Origin: Sandaracinobacteroides saxicola
Lineage (GTDB): Bacteria > Pseudomonadota > Alphaproteobacteria > Sphingomonadales > Sphingomonadaceae
DNA length: 64,000 nucleotides
Direction of reading: 5' to 3'
Assembly: GCF_014117445.1 (NCBI RefSeq)
Contig: NZ_CP059851.1
Coordinates: forward strand, 3,150,501-3,214,500
Shown here: one piece after another, positions 1 through 9,892 of the stretch
How positions within the stretch are numbered: the first letter of the stretch is position 1
Layout: each line of letters opens with the position of its first letter
Position numbers and translations under genes: made by a program
Notes under the pieces: model-generated
Database searches by the model: none
Told to the model about the DNA's origin: nothing
Seen by the model: only the letters and a program-made list of their open reading frames with translations

Positions 1-1488
<1,488 letters not shown>

Positions 1489-1594
1489 GGCAGACTCACT
1501 TTCGGCACTCCAAATAGGGACGGCGGGGCGTCGTTGCAATTGAACAAAAGTGGGAAGACTGTTCGCCGCAATCGATGAGAGGGATGCAGGCGGG

Positions 1595-1723
1595 ATGCTG
1601 AAACAATGGCGGAGCCGGTCACTGTGGCATGCGCTGGCCTGGCTGCTGCTGGTGGTGACGGCGATGGCTGCGGCCGGGACGCTGCTGTTCGTGGCGCTGC
1701 TGGCGATTGTCGGCTCGCTTTGA
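1595..1723 (+). CDS. Putative 42-aa single-pass membrane protein
   Basis: A short ORF between the divergent ftsH and argS genes. It encodes a basic N-terminus (MLKQWRSRS) followed by one long hydrophobic stretch covering about residues 10-40, so it would be a tiny inner-membrane protein. It lies 107 bases from the ftsH start and 66 bases before argS, on the argS strand. No good Shine-Dalgarno sequence is visible. I do not recognise a family, and a chance ORF in GC-rich DNA is possible; the membrane-like composition and position are the only support. Confidence 0.35.
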   Translation: MLKQWRSRSLWHALAWLLLVVTAMAAAGTLLFVALLAIVGSL

Positions 1724-1789
1724 CGCAGGCAATCGTTGCGGTTCCGGGCGCGGACGGGGTAAGGACGCGCGCTTGCAGCGGATGAGAGT

Positions 1790-3520
1790 GTGACGGTGAC
1801 CCTTTTTGATCGGTTCGGCGAGGCGGTGGACGCGGCGGTGGCGGGGCTGGTGGCGGAGGGTACGCTGCCGTCGGACACTGCCTTGCCGGTGCTGACGCTG
1901 GAGCCGCCGCGCGATCCGGAGCATGGCGACCTGGCGTCCAACGCGGCGATGGCTTTGGCGAAGGCGGCGCGCGCGAACCCGCGGGTTCTGGCGGTGCGGC
2001 TGGCGGGCGCGCTGGCGCGGCATGAGGGGATCGAGAGCGCCGAGGTGGCGGGACCGGGGTTCATCAACCTGCGGCTGGCGCGCGGCGTGTGGGAAGCGGA
2101 GCTGCGCGCGATCCTGCTGGCGGGCGCGGACTATGGGCGCGGAGCGCCGGCGGCGGAGACGCTGCCGGTGAATGTGGAATATGTGAGCGCCAACCCCACG
2201 GGGCCGATGCACATGGGGCATTGCCGGGGGGCGGTGGTCGGCGATGCGCTGGCGAGCCTGCTGGCGTTCGCGGGGCACAAGGTGACGCGCGAATATTATG
2301 TCAATGACGCGGGCGGACAGGTGGATGTGCTCGCGCGATCGGTGCACCTGCGCTACCGCGAGGCGTTGGGCGAGGATGTCGGCATGATCCCGGAGAGGCT
2401 GTATCCGGGGGATTATCTGGTGCCGGTGGGGCAAGGTCTGGCGGCCGAGTTCGGCGCGCGCTTTGTCGGCGCCGGTGAGGGCGAATGGCTGGCGCTGTTC
2501 CGCACCCGCGCGGTGGCGGCGATGATGGACATGATCCGCGCCGACCTGGCGCTGCTGGGCATCCATCATGACCTGTTTTCCAGCGAGGCGGCGGTGCAGG
2601 CCTCCGGCGCGGTCGATGCGGCCGAGGCGGATCTGCGGGCGCGCGGCCTGGTCTATGACGGCACGCTGCCGCCGCCGAAGGGCGAGGTGCCGGAGGATTA
2701 TGAGGCGACGGTGCTGCCGCTGTTCCGCAGCACGGCGTTCGGCGACGATGTCGACCGGCCGATCCGCAAGAGCGACGGCAGCCGGACCTATTTTGGCATC
2801 GACATGGCCTATCATGCGATGAAGGCGGGGCGCTCCAGCGCGCTGGTGAACATCTGGGGCGCCGACCATACCGGCACGGTGAAGCGGATCGAGGCCGCGG
2901 TGGAGGCGCTGACGCGAGGGCAGGTCAGGCTGGACGTGCGGCTGGTGCAGATGGTCCGGCTGTTCCGCGCCGGCGAGCCTGTTAAGATGTCCAAGCGCTC
3001 GGGCAATTTCGTGACGCTTGCCGATGTGGTGCGCGAGGTCGGCAAGGATGTCGTGCGCTTCATCATGCTGACCAAGCGCAGCGACAGCCAGCTGGATTTC
3101 GATTTCGCGAAGGTGGTGGAGGCGAGCCGGGACAATCCGGTTTTCTACGTGCAATATGCCCATGCCCGCGCCTGCTCCGCGAGGCGCAAGGCGGCGGGGA
3201 TGGCGCTGCCGGCGCCGGACTTCGCGCTGCTGGACGCGGACGAGCTGGGGCTGGTGAAGCTGGCGGCGCAGTGGCCGCGGGTGGTGGCGATGGCGGCGGA
3301 CGCGCGGGAGCCGCATCGCGTGGCCTTCTTCCTGCACGACCTGGCGAGCGCGTTCCATACGCTGTGGAACAGGGGCAATGATGATGCGACCAAGCGGCTG
3401 GTGATGCCGGAGGATGCGGCGTTGACGGCGGCGCGGCTGGGGCTGGCCGAGGCGATTGCCGGCGTGATCCGCACCGGGCTGGCGGTGATGGGCGTGGAAG
3501 CGGCGGAGGAGATGCGCTGA
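1790..3520 (+). CDS. argS: Arginine--tRNA ligase
   Basis: Class I aminoacyl-tRNA synthetase that charges tRNA-Arg in the cytoplasm. The 576-residue product has an N-terminal additional domain, the HIGH-type signature as HMGH at 141-144 (in [10 protein letters not shown]), the KMSKR signature at 399-403 (in [12 protein letters not shown]) and a C-terminal DALR anticodon-binding domain from about residue 460. The length is normal for bacterial ArgS. The start used is a GTG at 1790, just after GATGAGAG; an earlier in-frame start is not apparent. Its stop overlaps the start of the downstream SPOR gene (TGATG), so the two are probably translationally coupled. Confidence 0.97.
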   Translation: MTVTLFDRFGEAVDAAVAGLVAEGTLPSDTALPVLTLEPPRDPEHGDLASNAAMALAKAARANPRVLAVRLAGALARHEGIESAEVAGPGFINLRLARGVWEAELRAILLAGADYGRGAPAAETLPVNVEYVSANPTGPMHMGHCRGAVVGDALASLLAFAGHKVTREYYVNDAGGQVDVLARSVHLRYREALGEDVGMIPERLYPGDYLVPVGQGLAAEFGARFVGAGEGEWLALFRTRAVAAMMDMIRADLALLGIHHDLFSSEAAVQASGAVDAAEADLRARGLVYDGTLPPPKGEVPEDYEATVLPLFRSTAFGDDVDRPIRKSDGSRTYFGIDMAYHAMKAGRSSALVNIWGADHTGTVKRIEAAVEALTRGQVRLDVRLVQMVRLFRAGEPVKMSKRSGNFVTLADVVREVGKDVVRFIMLTKRSDSQLDFDFAKVVEASRDNPVFYVQYAHARACSARRKAAGMALPAPDFALLDADELGLVKLAAQWPRVVAMAADAREPHRVAFFLHDLASAFHTLWNRGNDDATKRLVMPEDAALTAARLGLAEAIAGVIRTGLAVMGVEAAEEMR

Positions 3521-4374
3521 TGGTGGAACGGCGCGGACCTTCACCGGCGGATGCGCGGCCGCCGTGGCTGGAGGAAGCCGAGGAGGAGGCGCCGACGCAC
3601 ACACTGGTGGGGCGCAACTTCCTGTGGCTGGTGGTGATCGGGCTGCTGCTGGTGGCGGTGGGCGTGGCGGTTGGCGTCGCGCTGATCGTGAAGCGCAGCG
3701 ATTCGCCGATCGAGGTGCAGGCGATGGGCGGGGAGGTGCAGACTATTCCCAACCCCGGGCCGTGGAAGGAACGGCCGGAGACGCCGGGCGGAACACCGGT
3801 GGAGGGGCAGGGGCAACTGGTCTATGACGCCGGCGACGGGGCGGATCCGGGGGGGACGATCGACCTGAATGCGGTGCCCGAGGCGCCGGTGGAACGGCCG
3901 GGGACCGAGGTGATTCCGGTGACGCCGGACGGGGTGGTGTTGCCGCCGGCCGCCACCGCGCCGCCGCCCAAACCCCTGTTGCCGCCGGTGGCGGCACCGT
4001 CGAAGCCTCTGCCGCCGGCCGCAAAACCGGCGCCGATCCCGCCGGTGGCGAAGGCCGAGGTGGTGGCGAAGCCGGTGGTGGAAAAGGCGGCGCCCAAGCC
4101 GCCGGTGGTGGCGCCGAAACCGGTGGAGGTTGCCGCGCTTGGTGGCGCCGGCCTGTTGCAGCTGGGGGCATTTTCATCGGAGGCGAAGGCGCGGGAGGCG
4201 TGGAAGGGCTATTCGAAGCGCTTCCAGTATCTGGCCGGGCTGACGCCGGTGATCGCGCCGGTGGCGCGGGACGGGGTGACGCTGTATCGGCTGCGCGCCA
4301 GCGGGGCGGCGGACGCCGCCAACCTGTGTGCCCGGCTGAAGGTGGCGGGCGAGGATTGCAGCGTAGTGAACTGA
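3520..4374 (+). CDS. SPOR-domain cell-envelope protein
   Basis: Predicted bitopic inner-membrane protein of 284 residues. A short cytoplasmic N-terminus rich in Glu/Ala is followed by a membrane helix (about 29-52, NFLWLVVIGLLLVAVGVAVG), a long Pro/Ala/Val-rich periplasmic linker (about 85-205) and a C-terminal SPOR domain (about 210-284) with the LLQLGAFSSEAKAREAW start and an RDGVTLYRLR strand. SPOR domains bind denuded peptidoglycan glycans at the division septum, so a role in division or envelope maintenance is likely by family knowledge. It is coupled to argS through a one-base stop/start overlap, an association common in alphaproteobacteria. Confidence 0.88.
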   Translation: MVERRGPSPADARPPWLEEAEEEAPTHTLVGRNFLWLVVIGLLLVAVGVAVGVALIVKRSDSPIEVQAMGGEVQTIPNPGPWKERPETPGGTPVEGQGQLVYDAGDGADPGGTIDLNAVPEAPVERPGTEVIPVTPDGVVLPPAATAPPPKPLLPPVAAPSKPLPPAAKPAPIPPVAKAEVVAKPVVEKAAPKPPVVAPKPVEVAALGGAGLLQLGAFSSEAKAREAWKGYSKRFQYLAGLTPVIAPVARDGVTLYRLRASGAADAANLCARLKVAGEDCSVVN

Positions 4375-4429
4375 CGGGAACCTTCACCGCATTGTCGCAT
4401 TTCTGCCCTTATCAGCAGGAGTTTCGGCG

Positions 4430-5260
4430 ATGCGTATCCGGGCGGGTTACCAACTGACCTTTGATTGTCCGGCGCCGACGCCGGCGTTGCTGATGCTGAG
4501 CGTGCACCCGACGCGACGGGGCGACCTGCTGACGCTCGATCGCATGCTGAACGACCGCGGGCTGATGCCGCACTGCTATCACGACATGTTCGGCAACATG
4601 GTGCACCGCCTGCTGCTGCCCGAGGGGCGGACCGCCTTGTCGACGGATTTCGTGATCGAGGACAGCGGCCTGCCCGATCCGGTGATGCCGGAGCTGGCGG
4701 AGCACCGGATCGAGCGGCTGCCCGACGAGGTGATACAGTTCCTGCTGCCCAGCCGCTATTGCGATGTTGAGGCGCTGTCCGACACCGCCTGGCAAATGTT
4801 CGGCACGGTGCGGCCGGGCTGGGGCCGGGTGCAGGCGGTGTGCGATTATGTGCACGAACGCATCGCCTTCGGCTATGCCCATGCGCGGGCGACCCGCACG
4901 GCGAGCGAGGCGCATGCCGAGCGCAAGGGGGTGTGCCGGGACTATGCCCATCTGGCGGTGACGCTGTGCCGGGCACTGAACATTCCGGCGCGCTATGTCA
5001 CCGGCTATCTGGGGGACATCGCGGTGCCGCCGGTGCCGTTTCCGATGGATTTCAGTGCCTGGTTCCAGGTGTTCCTGGGCGGCCAGTGGCGGACCTTCGA
5101 TGCCCGGCACAATGTGCCGCGGGTGGGGCGCATCCTGATGGCGACCGGGCGCGATGCCGCCGATGTGGCGCTGAGCACGACCTTCGGCGCGGCGACGCTG
5201 GCGGGATTCGCGGTGCATACCGACGAGGTGGTGGAGGAGCGGGTGGCGCTGGCGGCCTGA
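4430..5260 (+). CDS. Transglutaminase-like family protein
   Basis: A 276-residue protein of the bacterial transglutaminase-like superfamily (papain-like fold), with an N-terminal beta-rich transglutaminase N-region and a core domain. The nucleophile is Cys169 in KGVCRDYAH, and the core Asp is Asp224 in RTFDARHN. The place where family members usually show the catalytic His in HAW holds Ser209 (DFSAW). This may be a subfamily trait rather than a loss of activity; I cannot tell without an alignment. It is a stand-alone gene after the SPOR gene, followed by a palindromic repeat and an IS630 element. The substrate is unknown; such proteins are usually predicted cytoplasmic peptidases. Confidence 0.85.
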   Translation: MRIRAGYQLTFDCPAPTPALLMLSVHPTRRGDLLTLDRMLNDRGLMPHCYHDMFGNMVHRLLLPEGRTALSTDFVIEDSGLPDPVMPELAEHRIERLPDEVIQFLLPSRYCDVEALSDTAWQMFGTVRPGWGRVQAVCDYVHERIAFGYAHARATRTASEAHAERKGVCRDYAHLAVTLCRALNIPARYVTGYLGDIAVPPVPFPMDFSAWFQVFLGGQWRTFDARHNVPRVGRILMATGRDAADVALSTTFGAATLAGFAVHTDEVVEERVALAA

Positions 5261-5271
5261 GCGGAAGACGA

Positions 5272-5326
5272 GGGCCCCCTCCGTCATCGCCTGCGGCGCT
5301 GACACCTCCCCCACAAGTGGGGGAGG
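5272..5326. repeat. Two-hairpin palindromic repeat between convergent genes (copy 1)
   Basis: Two adjacent inverted repeats lie directly after the transglutaminase gene. The first has stem GTCA.CGCC / GGCG.TGAC around TGC. The second is a near-perfect palindrome at 5305-5326 with arms CCTCCCCCAC and GTGGGGGAGG. Before the IS630 insertion this unit filled nearly the whole gap between two convergent genes, so it may act as a bidirectional terminator. A related unit is embedded in odhB at 28570-28618. Confidence 0.65.
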
Positions 5327-5332
5327 AGCTTA

Positions 5333-5355
5333 GAGTCTGTCCTAATTAGGTTGAG
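5333..5355 (+). repeat. IS630 left terminal inverted repeat
   Basis: A 23-bp end beginning GAGTCTGTCCTAATTAG, immediately inside the left TA. It pairs with 6357-6379 with three mismatches. Confidence 0.9.
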
Positions 5356-5423
5356 TCGATGGGGGATTCCCAAGGGGGCATGATTGTGATTCAAGCTGCT
5401 GGCTGGGCAGGAGGCCGGCAGCG

Positions 5424-5846
5424 ATGGCACGAGCCTATTGCGATGATCTTCGAGAGCGTGTTGCGGCGGCGGTTTTGTCGGGCCGATCGGGTCGCGAGGT
5501 TGCAGCGTTGTTCGGTGTGAGCGTGGCGAGCGCGTTGAAGTGGTCGCAGCGGTTGCGGGAGACGGGCAGTGCTGGTTCGCGCCCGATGGGGGGCCGCAAG
5601 CGGCGGGTCTTGGCGGGCGAGCAGCAATGGATGCTGCTGCGGCTCGAGGAGTGCCCGCATTTGACGGTGCGAGGGTTGGCGGTGGAGTTGGCCGAACGCG
5701 GTTACCGGGTCAGCCCGAACACGGTGTGGTCGTTGCTGCGCAAGGCCGGCCACAGCTTCAAAAAAAAGCCTGTTCGCCAGCGAACAGGATCGCCCGAAGA
5801 TCGCGCGGCGGCGGGCGCAGTGGCAGAAGTATCAGGGCCGGCTTGA
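5424..5846 (+). CDS. IS630 transposase, N-terminal part (frame 1)
   Basis: The 140-residue reading frame starts MARAYCDDLRERV and carries the paired helix-turn-helix DNA-binding region of IS630 transposases (about residues 1-110; VAALFGVSVASALKW and a second HTH around RGYRVSPNTVWSLL). It leaves the family-like frame at an eight-adenine run at 5760-5767: the encoded residues after FKKK are not transposase-like. Dropping one A would give FKKSLFASEQDRP, the expected continuation, leading into the catalytic part. So the real product is either made by slippage on the A-run or the gene is frameshifted. The start is set by the ATG at 5424. Confidence 0.8.
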   Translation: MARAYCDDLRERVAAAVLSGRSGREVAALFGVSVASALKWSQRLRETGSAGSRPMGGRKRRVLAGEQQWMLLRLEECPHLTVRGLAVELAERGYRVSPNTVWSLLRKAGHSFKKKPVRQRTGSPEDRAAAGAVAEVSGPA

Positions 5847-5892
5847 TCCAAGGCGGCTGGTCTTCATCGACGAGACCTGGGCCAAGACCAAT

Positions 5893-6366
5893 ATGACCCC
5901 GCTTAGGGGATGGTCCAGGCGTGGCAGCAAGCTCATCGCCAAGGCCCCGTTCGGCAAATGGAAAACGCTGACCTTCGTTGCCGCTCTGCGCTGTGACCGG
6001 ATCGATGCGCCCTGCGTGCTCGACGGACCCATCAATGGCCAGCTCTTCACCGCCTATGTCGAGCAGTTCCTCGTCCCAACCCTCTCACCCGGCGACATCG
6101 TCATCATGGACAATCTCGGCAGTCACAAGGGGCAGGCCGTGCGCAAAGCAATCCGGGCGGCAGGCGCCAAGCTCCTGTTCCTCCCGCCCTACAGCCCCGA
6201 CCTCAATCCAATCGAACAGGTCTTCGCCAAGCTCAAGCTGCTCTTACGCAAAGCCGCCGAACGGACCGTCGAGGCAACATGGAAACGCATCGGCCACCTC
6301 CTCAACGCCTTCCCTCCGCACGAGTGCGCCAACTACCTCAAAAACAGCGGGTATGCCTCAATCTAA
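5893..6366 (+). CDS. IS630 transposase, catalytic DDE part (frame 2)
   Basis: This frame encodes the RNase-H-like DDE domain. The first catalytic Asp (VFIDETWAKT) is encoded upstream of the only ATG at 5893, so the domain is complete only when read through from the frame of the preceding ORF. The second Asp is in IVIMDNLGSHKG and the Glu in YSPDLNPIEQVFAKLK. The reading frame is open back to the A8 run near 5767. The stop TAA lies inside the right terminal repeat. It should be read as the second half of one transposase gene, not a separate protein. Confidence 0.8.
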   Translation: MTPLRGWSRRGSKLIAKAPFGKWKTLTFVAALRCDRIDAPCVLDGPINGQLFTAYVEQFLVPTLSPGDIVIMDNLGSHKGQAVRKAIRAAGAKLLFLPPYSPDLNPIEQVFAKLKLLLRKAAERTVEATWKRIGHLLNAFPPHECANYLKNSGYASI

Positions 6367-6379
6367 ACAGGACAGACTC
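6357..6379 (-). repeat. IS630 right terminal inverted repeat
   Basis: A 23-bp end whose reverse complement begins GAGTCTGTCCTGTTTAG, matching the left end at 20 of 23 positions. It contains the transposase stop codon. Confidence 0.9.
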
Positions 6380-7269
6380 TAGGCGCGCGCCCAGCCCGAC
6401 TGCGTCTGCCGCACCAGCCCGCGCGCGCGCATGTCGATCAGATGCGCCAGCACGCTTCGCCCCGCTGCCGGGTGCAGCGCGCGGTCGACCGCCGCATACA
6501 TCACCGCCACCATCGCGGGGATCGTCTTCTCCCCGGTCGCCAGTTGCGTCAGGATCTGCGTCTCGCGCTGCCGGCGGTGGGTGATCAGGCCGCGCACCAG
6601 CCGCTGCGGCTCGGTGATGGCGGCGCCGTGGGTGGGGTAATAGACGCCGTCATCGCGGTCCAGCAGCAGCGCCAGCGAGGCCATGTATGCCGCCATGTCG
6701 CCATCCGGTGGCGCGACGACGGTGGTGCTCCAGCCCATGACATGGTCGCCGGTGAACAGCGCCTTCTCCTCTGCCAGCGCATAGCAGAGATGGTTGGAGG
6801 TATGGCCCGGCGTGGCGACGGCGGTCAGCGTCCAGTCCGGGCCGGAAACACGCTCGCCGTCGGCCAGCACGCGGTCCGGCGCATAGCTGGCGTCGAACCC
6901 GGCGTCGGCGCGCGGGCCATCGTCGGAGAGCACCAGCGGCGCGCAGCCAATGACCGGCGCGCCGGTGGCGGCGGCGAAGGGGCGGGCCGCCGGCGAATGG
7001 TCCATGTGGGTGTGGGTGATCAGGATGGCGGCGACCGTCTCGCCGGCGACCGCGGCGTGCAGCGCGGCCAGATGCGCCTCGTCCAGCGGGCCGGGGTCGA
7101 TCACGGCGACCTGTCCGCTGCCGACAATGTAGGTGCCGGTGCCGGTGTAGGTGAAGGGCGAGGGGTTTTTCGCCAGCACGCGGCGCACCCGCGGCGACAG
7201 CCGCTCGGCGACGCCGAAGGGCGCCTTGGCCAGAAGCTCGTCAATCGCGCTGTTTTCCATGCCGCTCAC
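6379..7269 (-). CDS. MBL-fold metallo-hydrolase (LACTB2/glyoxalase-II-like)
   Basis: A cytoplasmic metallo-beta-lactamase-fold hydrolase of 296 residues. The metal site HTHMDH is at 86-91, with further expected ligands in PGHTSNHLCY, the GDHVMGW segment and a late His (PTHGA). The C-terminal region (about 225-296) resembles the winged-helix tail of the LACTB2-like group, which includes nucleases and thioester hydrolases; the substrate cannot be named. The start may be GTG 7269 (AAGGT about 8 bases upstream) or ATG 7260. The stop is unusual: TAG is made of the TA target site plus the first base of the IS630 element; before insertion it would have read TAA. Confidence 0.88.
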   Translation of the reverse strand: MSGMENSAIDELLAKAPFGVAERLSPRVRRVLAKNPSPFTYTGTGTYIVGSGQVAVIDPGPLDEAHLAALHAAVAGETVAAILITHTHMDHSPAARPFAAATGAPVIGCAPLVLSDDGPRADAGFDASYAPDRVLADGERVSGPDWTLTAVATPGHTSNHLCYALAEEKALFTGDHVMGWSTTVVAPPDGDMAAYMASLALLLDRDDGVYYPTHGAAITEPQRLVRGLITHRRQRETQILTQLATGEKTIPAMVAVMYAAVDRALHPAAGRSVLAHLIDMRARGLVRQTQSGWARA

Positions 7270-7328
7270 CCGTTGACCTTGGCCGCGCCGTGCGGAAGGA
7301 TGCCCCCGCTATAGTCGGGAGAAGCGCG

Positions 7329-7523
7329 ATGACGAAACTGTTGATGGCGGTGGCGATGCTGGGGCTGCTGGGGGCACCGGTCGCGGTGCAGGCGAAGCAA
7401 TGCCGCGACGCGAACGGCAAGTTCATCAAATGCGCCGACGCCGCGCCGGCCAAGGGCACCAAATGCAAGGACGAGAAGGGCAAGTTCGCCAAGTGCGGGA
7501 CACCGGGCGCCAAACCCATCTAA
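7329..7523 (+). CDS. Small secreted protein with two Cys-bounded repeats
   Basis: A 64-residue protein with a clear signal peptide (MTKLLMAVAMLGLLGAPVAVQA) and a short mature part containing two near-identical units, QCRDANGKFIKC and KCKDEKGKFAKC. Four cysteines and many lysines suggest a small disulfide-bonded periplasmic or outer protein. The start at ATG 7329 is supported by GGGAGAAG just upstream; the frame is open further upstream but without a signal sequence. It is convergent with the nfeD gene three bases away. No function is recognised. Confidence 0.7.
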   Translation: MTKLLMAVAMLGLLGAPVAVQAKQCRDANGKFIKCADAAPAKGTKCKDEKGKFAKCGTPGAKPI

Positions 7524-7526
7524 ACC

Positions 7527-7964
7527 CTACAGCCGCTCCACGGTCAGCAGCGCGCCGTTCACGGCGGTGACGCGCATGGGGGTACCGGGCGCGCTGTCCG
7601 GTCCCTCCGCCTGCCAGGGGCTGTCGCCCACCTGCACCCGTCCGCGCCCGTTGACGATGGCATCCAGCACCACCACCCGCGCCCCCACCATCCGGTCGCC
7701 GCGCTGGTTCAGCGCCGGATCGTCGGACGCGATCGGGTGCCGCCGCGCCAGCCGCTTGCTGCCCAGAATGGAAAGCAGCGCGAACAGCGCGAACGCCGCC
7801 AGCTGCCATGGCGCGCCCAGGCCGAGCAGCGCGGTGGTCGCCGCGGTGATCACCGCCGCCACCGCCAGCCAGATCATGAAGGCGCCCGGCAGGAAGATTT
7901 CCACCCCGGCCAGCACCGCGGCGAGCACCAGCCACATCCACGGATTGAACAGGCTGTCTGTCAT
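7527..7964 (-). CDS. NfeD family membrane protein
   Basis: A 145-residue short-form NfeD-like protein. The N-terminus has three to four hydrophobic helices (about 8-70) and the C-terminal half is a soluble OB-fold domain ending VNGALLTVERL. Such proteins partner with SPFH/stomatin membrane scaffolds, and here the gene immediately follows one: its ATG at 7964 overlaps the SPFH stop (TGATG). A GTG at 7967 is an equally possible start. It most likely forms an NfeD-SPFH membrane quality-control module with its neighbour. Confidence 0.88.
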   Translation of the reverse strand: MTDSLFNPWMWLVLAAVLAGVEIFLPGAFMIWLAVAAVITAATTALLGLGAPWQLAAFALFALLSILGSKRLARRHPIASDDPALNQRGDRMVGARVVVLDAIVNGRGRVQVGDSPWQAEGPDSAPGTPMRVTAVNGALLTVERL

Positions 7965-8917
7965 CACGGCCGCGGCCCCCAGGGCGAAGCGCCGCCATCC
8001 TTCGCCGGCAGGCCGGCGGACTTCACCAGCTCGCTGATGCCGCCGATGCTGCCGATGAGCGCGCTCGCCTCCAGCGGCAGGAACAGGGTTTTCGCGTTCG
8101 GGCTGGTGGCGAACGCCGTCAGCGCCTCGGTATATTTCTGCGCCACGAAGTAATTGATCGCCTGCGTGTTGCCGTTGGCGATCGCCTCGCTGACCATCTT
8201 GGTCGCCGCCGCCTCGGCCTCGGCGCTGCGCTCCCGCGCCTCGGCGTCACGGAAGGCCGCCTCACGCCGGCCCTCGGCTTCCAGGATCTGCGCCTGCTTG
8301 GCGCCTTCCGCCCGCAGGATGTCGGCGGCGCGCTGGCCTTCGGCCTCCAGCATCACGGCGCGCTTCTCCCGTTCCGCCTTCATCTGCCGGCCCATGGCGT
8401 TGACGATGTCGGACGGCGGCCGGATGTCCTTCACCTCCACGCGGGTGACCTTCACACCCCAGGGGCTGGTGGCATGGTCGATCACGCTCAGCAGCCGGGC
8501 ATTGATCTCGTCGCGCTTCGACAGCGTCTCATCGAGGTCCATGCTGCCCATCACCGTGCGCAAATTGGTCTGCGACAGGTTGGTGGTGGCGACCACCAGG
8601 TCGCTGACCTCGTACGCCGCCTTCGCCGCTTCCAGCACCTGGTAGAAGACGACGCCGTCGACCGCGACGATGGCATTGTCCTTGGTGATGATTTCCTGCG
8701 TCGGGATGTCCAGCACCTGCTCCATCATGTTCACGCGCCGGCCGACGCGGTCGATGAAGGGGATGATCAGGCTGAACCCCGGTTTCAGCGTGGTGGTGTA
8801 GCGGCCGAAGCGTTCGAGCGTATATTCAAAGCCCTGCCGCACCACGACGACCGCCTGGCTGACCGCCACGACGGCCAGCACGAACAGCACGAGGGAGAAG
8901 ATGGCGCCGCCTTCCAT
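7964..8917 (-). CDS. SPFH/Band 7 (stomatin-like) protein
   Basis: A 317-residue prohibitin-homology protein of the QmcA/paraslipin type. An N-terminal membrane anchor (about 5-27) is followed by the SPFH domain (VVVRQGFEYTLERFGRY, then FIDRVGRRVNMMEQVLDIP) and a long helical coiled-coil region (about 190-250) rich in Ala/Glu/Arg. SPFH proteins form ring-like membrane scaffolds that regulate FtsH-type proteases and membrane organisation. It is coupled to nfeD downstream. The ATG at 8917 gives the expected N-terminus. Confidence 0.92.
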   Translation of the reverse strand: MEGGAIFSLVLFVLAVVAVSQAVVVVRQGFEYTLERFGRYTTTLKPGFSLIIPFIDRVGRRVNMMEQVLDIPTQEIITKDNAIVAVDGVVFYQVLEAAKAAYEVSDLVVATTNLSQTNLRTVMGSMDLDETLSKRDEINARLLSVIDHATSPWGVKVTRVEVKDIRPPSDIVNAMGRQMKAEREKRAVMLEAEGQRAADILRAEGAKQAQILEAEGRREAAFRDAEARERSAEAEAAATKMVSEAIANGNTQAINYFVAQKYTEALTAFATSPNAKTLFLPLEASALIGSIGGISELVKSAGLPAKDGGASPWGPRP

Positions 8918-8998
8918 GGGGTGACCTTTGCGTTGGATCGCAACAATCTACCCGCACGGAAGGCACGCCGATAGCGAAATCGGCGGCGCGATCCGCGG

Positions 8999-9694
8999 TC
9001 AGGCGATGGCCGCCCGCCGCCGACGCAAGGTGCCGCCCACGAGGCCGAAGCCGGCGATCAGCATCGCCCAGGTGGCGGGTTCGGGAACCATGCTGCCATA
9101 TTGCAGGTGATCGACTTCCCAATCGGTGCTGAACGGCATGGTGATGGTGATGGACCCGATGCCGCCGGGATTGATCACGCCGAAGAAACGATCCTCCGCC
9201 GTGGTGCCGTTGGCGACGCCGTCCCCGACCGTGGCGGACAGCGTGCCGAGCGCATTGCCCAGGCCATCGACCGCGCTGAAGCGCACCGGGCCGACGCCGG
9301 CGAAGCTGCCGCAGCATTCGCCGTCGCTGAACCCCAGGTCGGTCCAGACGATCCCGGCGTGGGTGGGCAGCGCGCCGTGCAGCGCGGCATAGTTGGCGAA
9401 GCTGAAGGTGACCGAATAGGACCCGTTCGAATACCAGCTGCCCGGCGTGGAGCCGTTGCCGCCGACCGAATCGATGAGCGTGCCGAAGTTCAGCCAGCTG
9501 CCCGCGCTCGCGGTCACCTCGCTGGTGTCGAGGCCCTGATTGTCAAAGGTCTGCAAGGTGAAAAGGCTGAAAGTGCCGCCGTTGAACGGGCTGTCGGCGA
9601 AGGACAGATAGGGGGATGGCCCCAGCAGCGTTGCCGCGGACGCGGGAATGGCAAGACAGGCAGCGGCAACCGCCGCGAACAGACGCAATTTCAT
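8999..9694 (-). CDS. PEPxxWA-CTERM sorting domain protein
   Basis: A secreted 231-residue protein with a signal peptide (MKLRLFAAVAAACLAIPASA) and a C-terminal PEPxxWA sorting signal (VPEPATWAMLIAGFGLVGG followed by RRRR). In sphingomonads such signals are taken to be processed by an exosortase-type system. The middle is Gly/Ser/Thr-rich beta-type sequence without a recognised domain. The start ATG 9694 has AAAGGG eight bases upstream; an ATG at 9709 is in frame but lacks this spacing. It is divergent from the CoA-ester lyase. Confidence 0.85.
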   Translation of the reverse strand: MKLRLFAAVAAACLAIPASAATLLGPSPYLSFADSPFNGGTFSLFTLQTFDNQGLDTSEVTASAGSWLNFGTLIDSVGGNGSTPGSWYSNGSYSVTFSFANYAALHGALPTHAGIVWTDLGFSDGECCGSFAGVGPVRFSAVDGLGNALGTLSATVGDGVANGTTAEDRFFGVINPGGIGSITITMPFSTDWEVDHLQYGSMVPEPATWAMLIAGFGLVGGTLRRRRAAIA

Positions 9695-9892
9695 GACCGA
9701 CCCTTTCATGCGGGCGCACGGCAAACCTCCATCTGCCGCACGGCGCGTGCCAATTTCCCTAGCCGATTTCCCTTCATTGTTGAAGCGGCAAAAAGGTAAA
9801 CAAGGATTAAGGGCAACGGGCCTGGACGCGGGCGCGGCGCTTTGACTTGCGGCGCCGAACCGGCTTGAAGCGGCGGGCAACAGGAGAAGCCC

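Larger units (their letters stand above)
5333..6379 (+). mobile_element. IS630-family insertion sequence
   Basis: A 1,047-bp element with 23-bp terminal inverted repeats (20 of 23 matching) beginning GAGTCTGTCC. It is flanked on both sides by the TA dinucleotide (5331-5332 and 6380-6381), which is the target duplication expected of IS630/Tc1-mariner elements. Inside is a DDE transposase split by a frame change at an A8 run. The element landed in the stop codon of the metallo-beta-lactamase-fold gene to its right. Confidence 0.93.

Noticed and set aside
1619-3604. 661-codon minus-strand frame opposite argS
   Set aside because: It lies opposite an intact argS with clear HMGH and KMSKR motifs; its product is Arg/His-rich without any domain.
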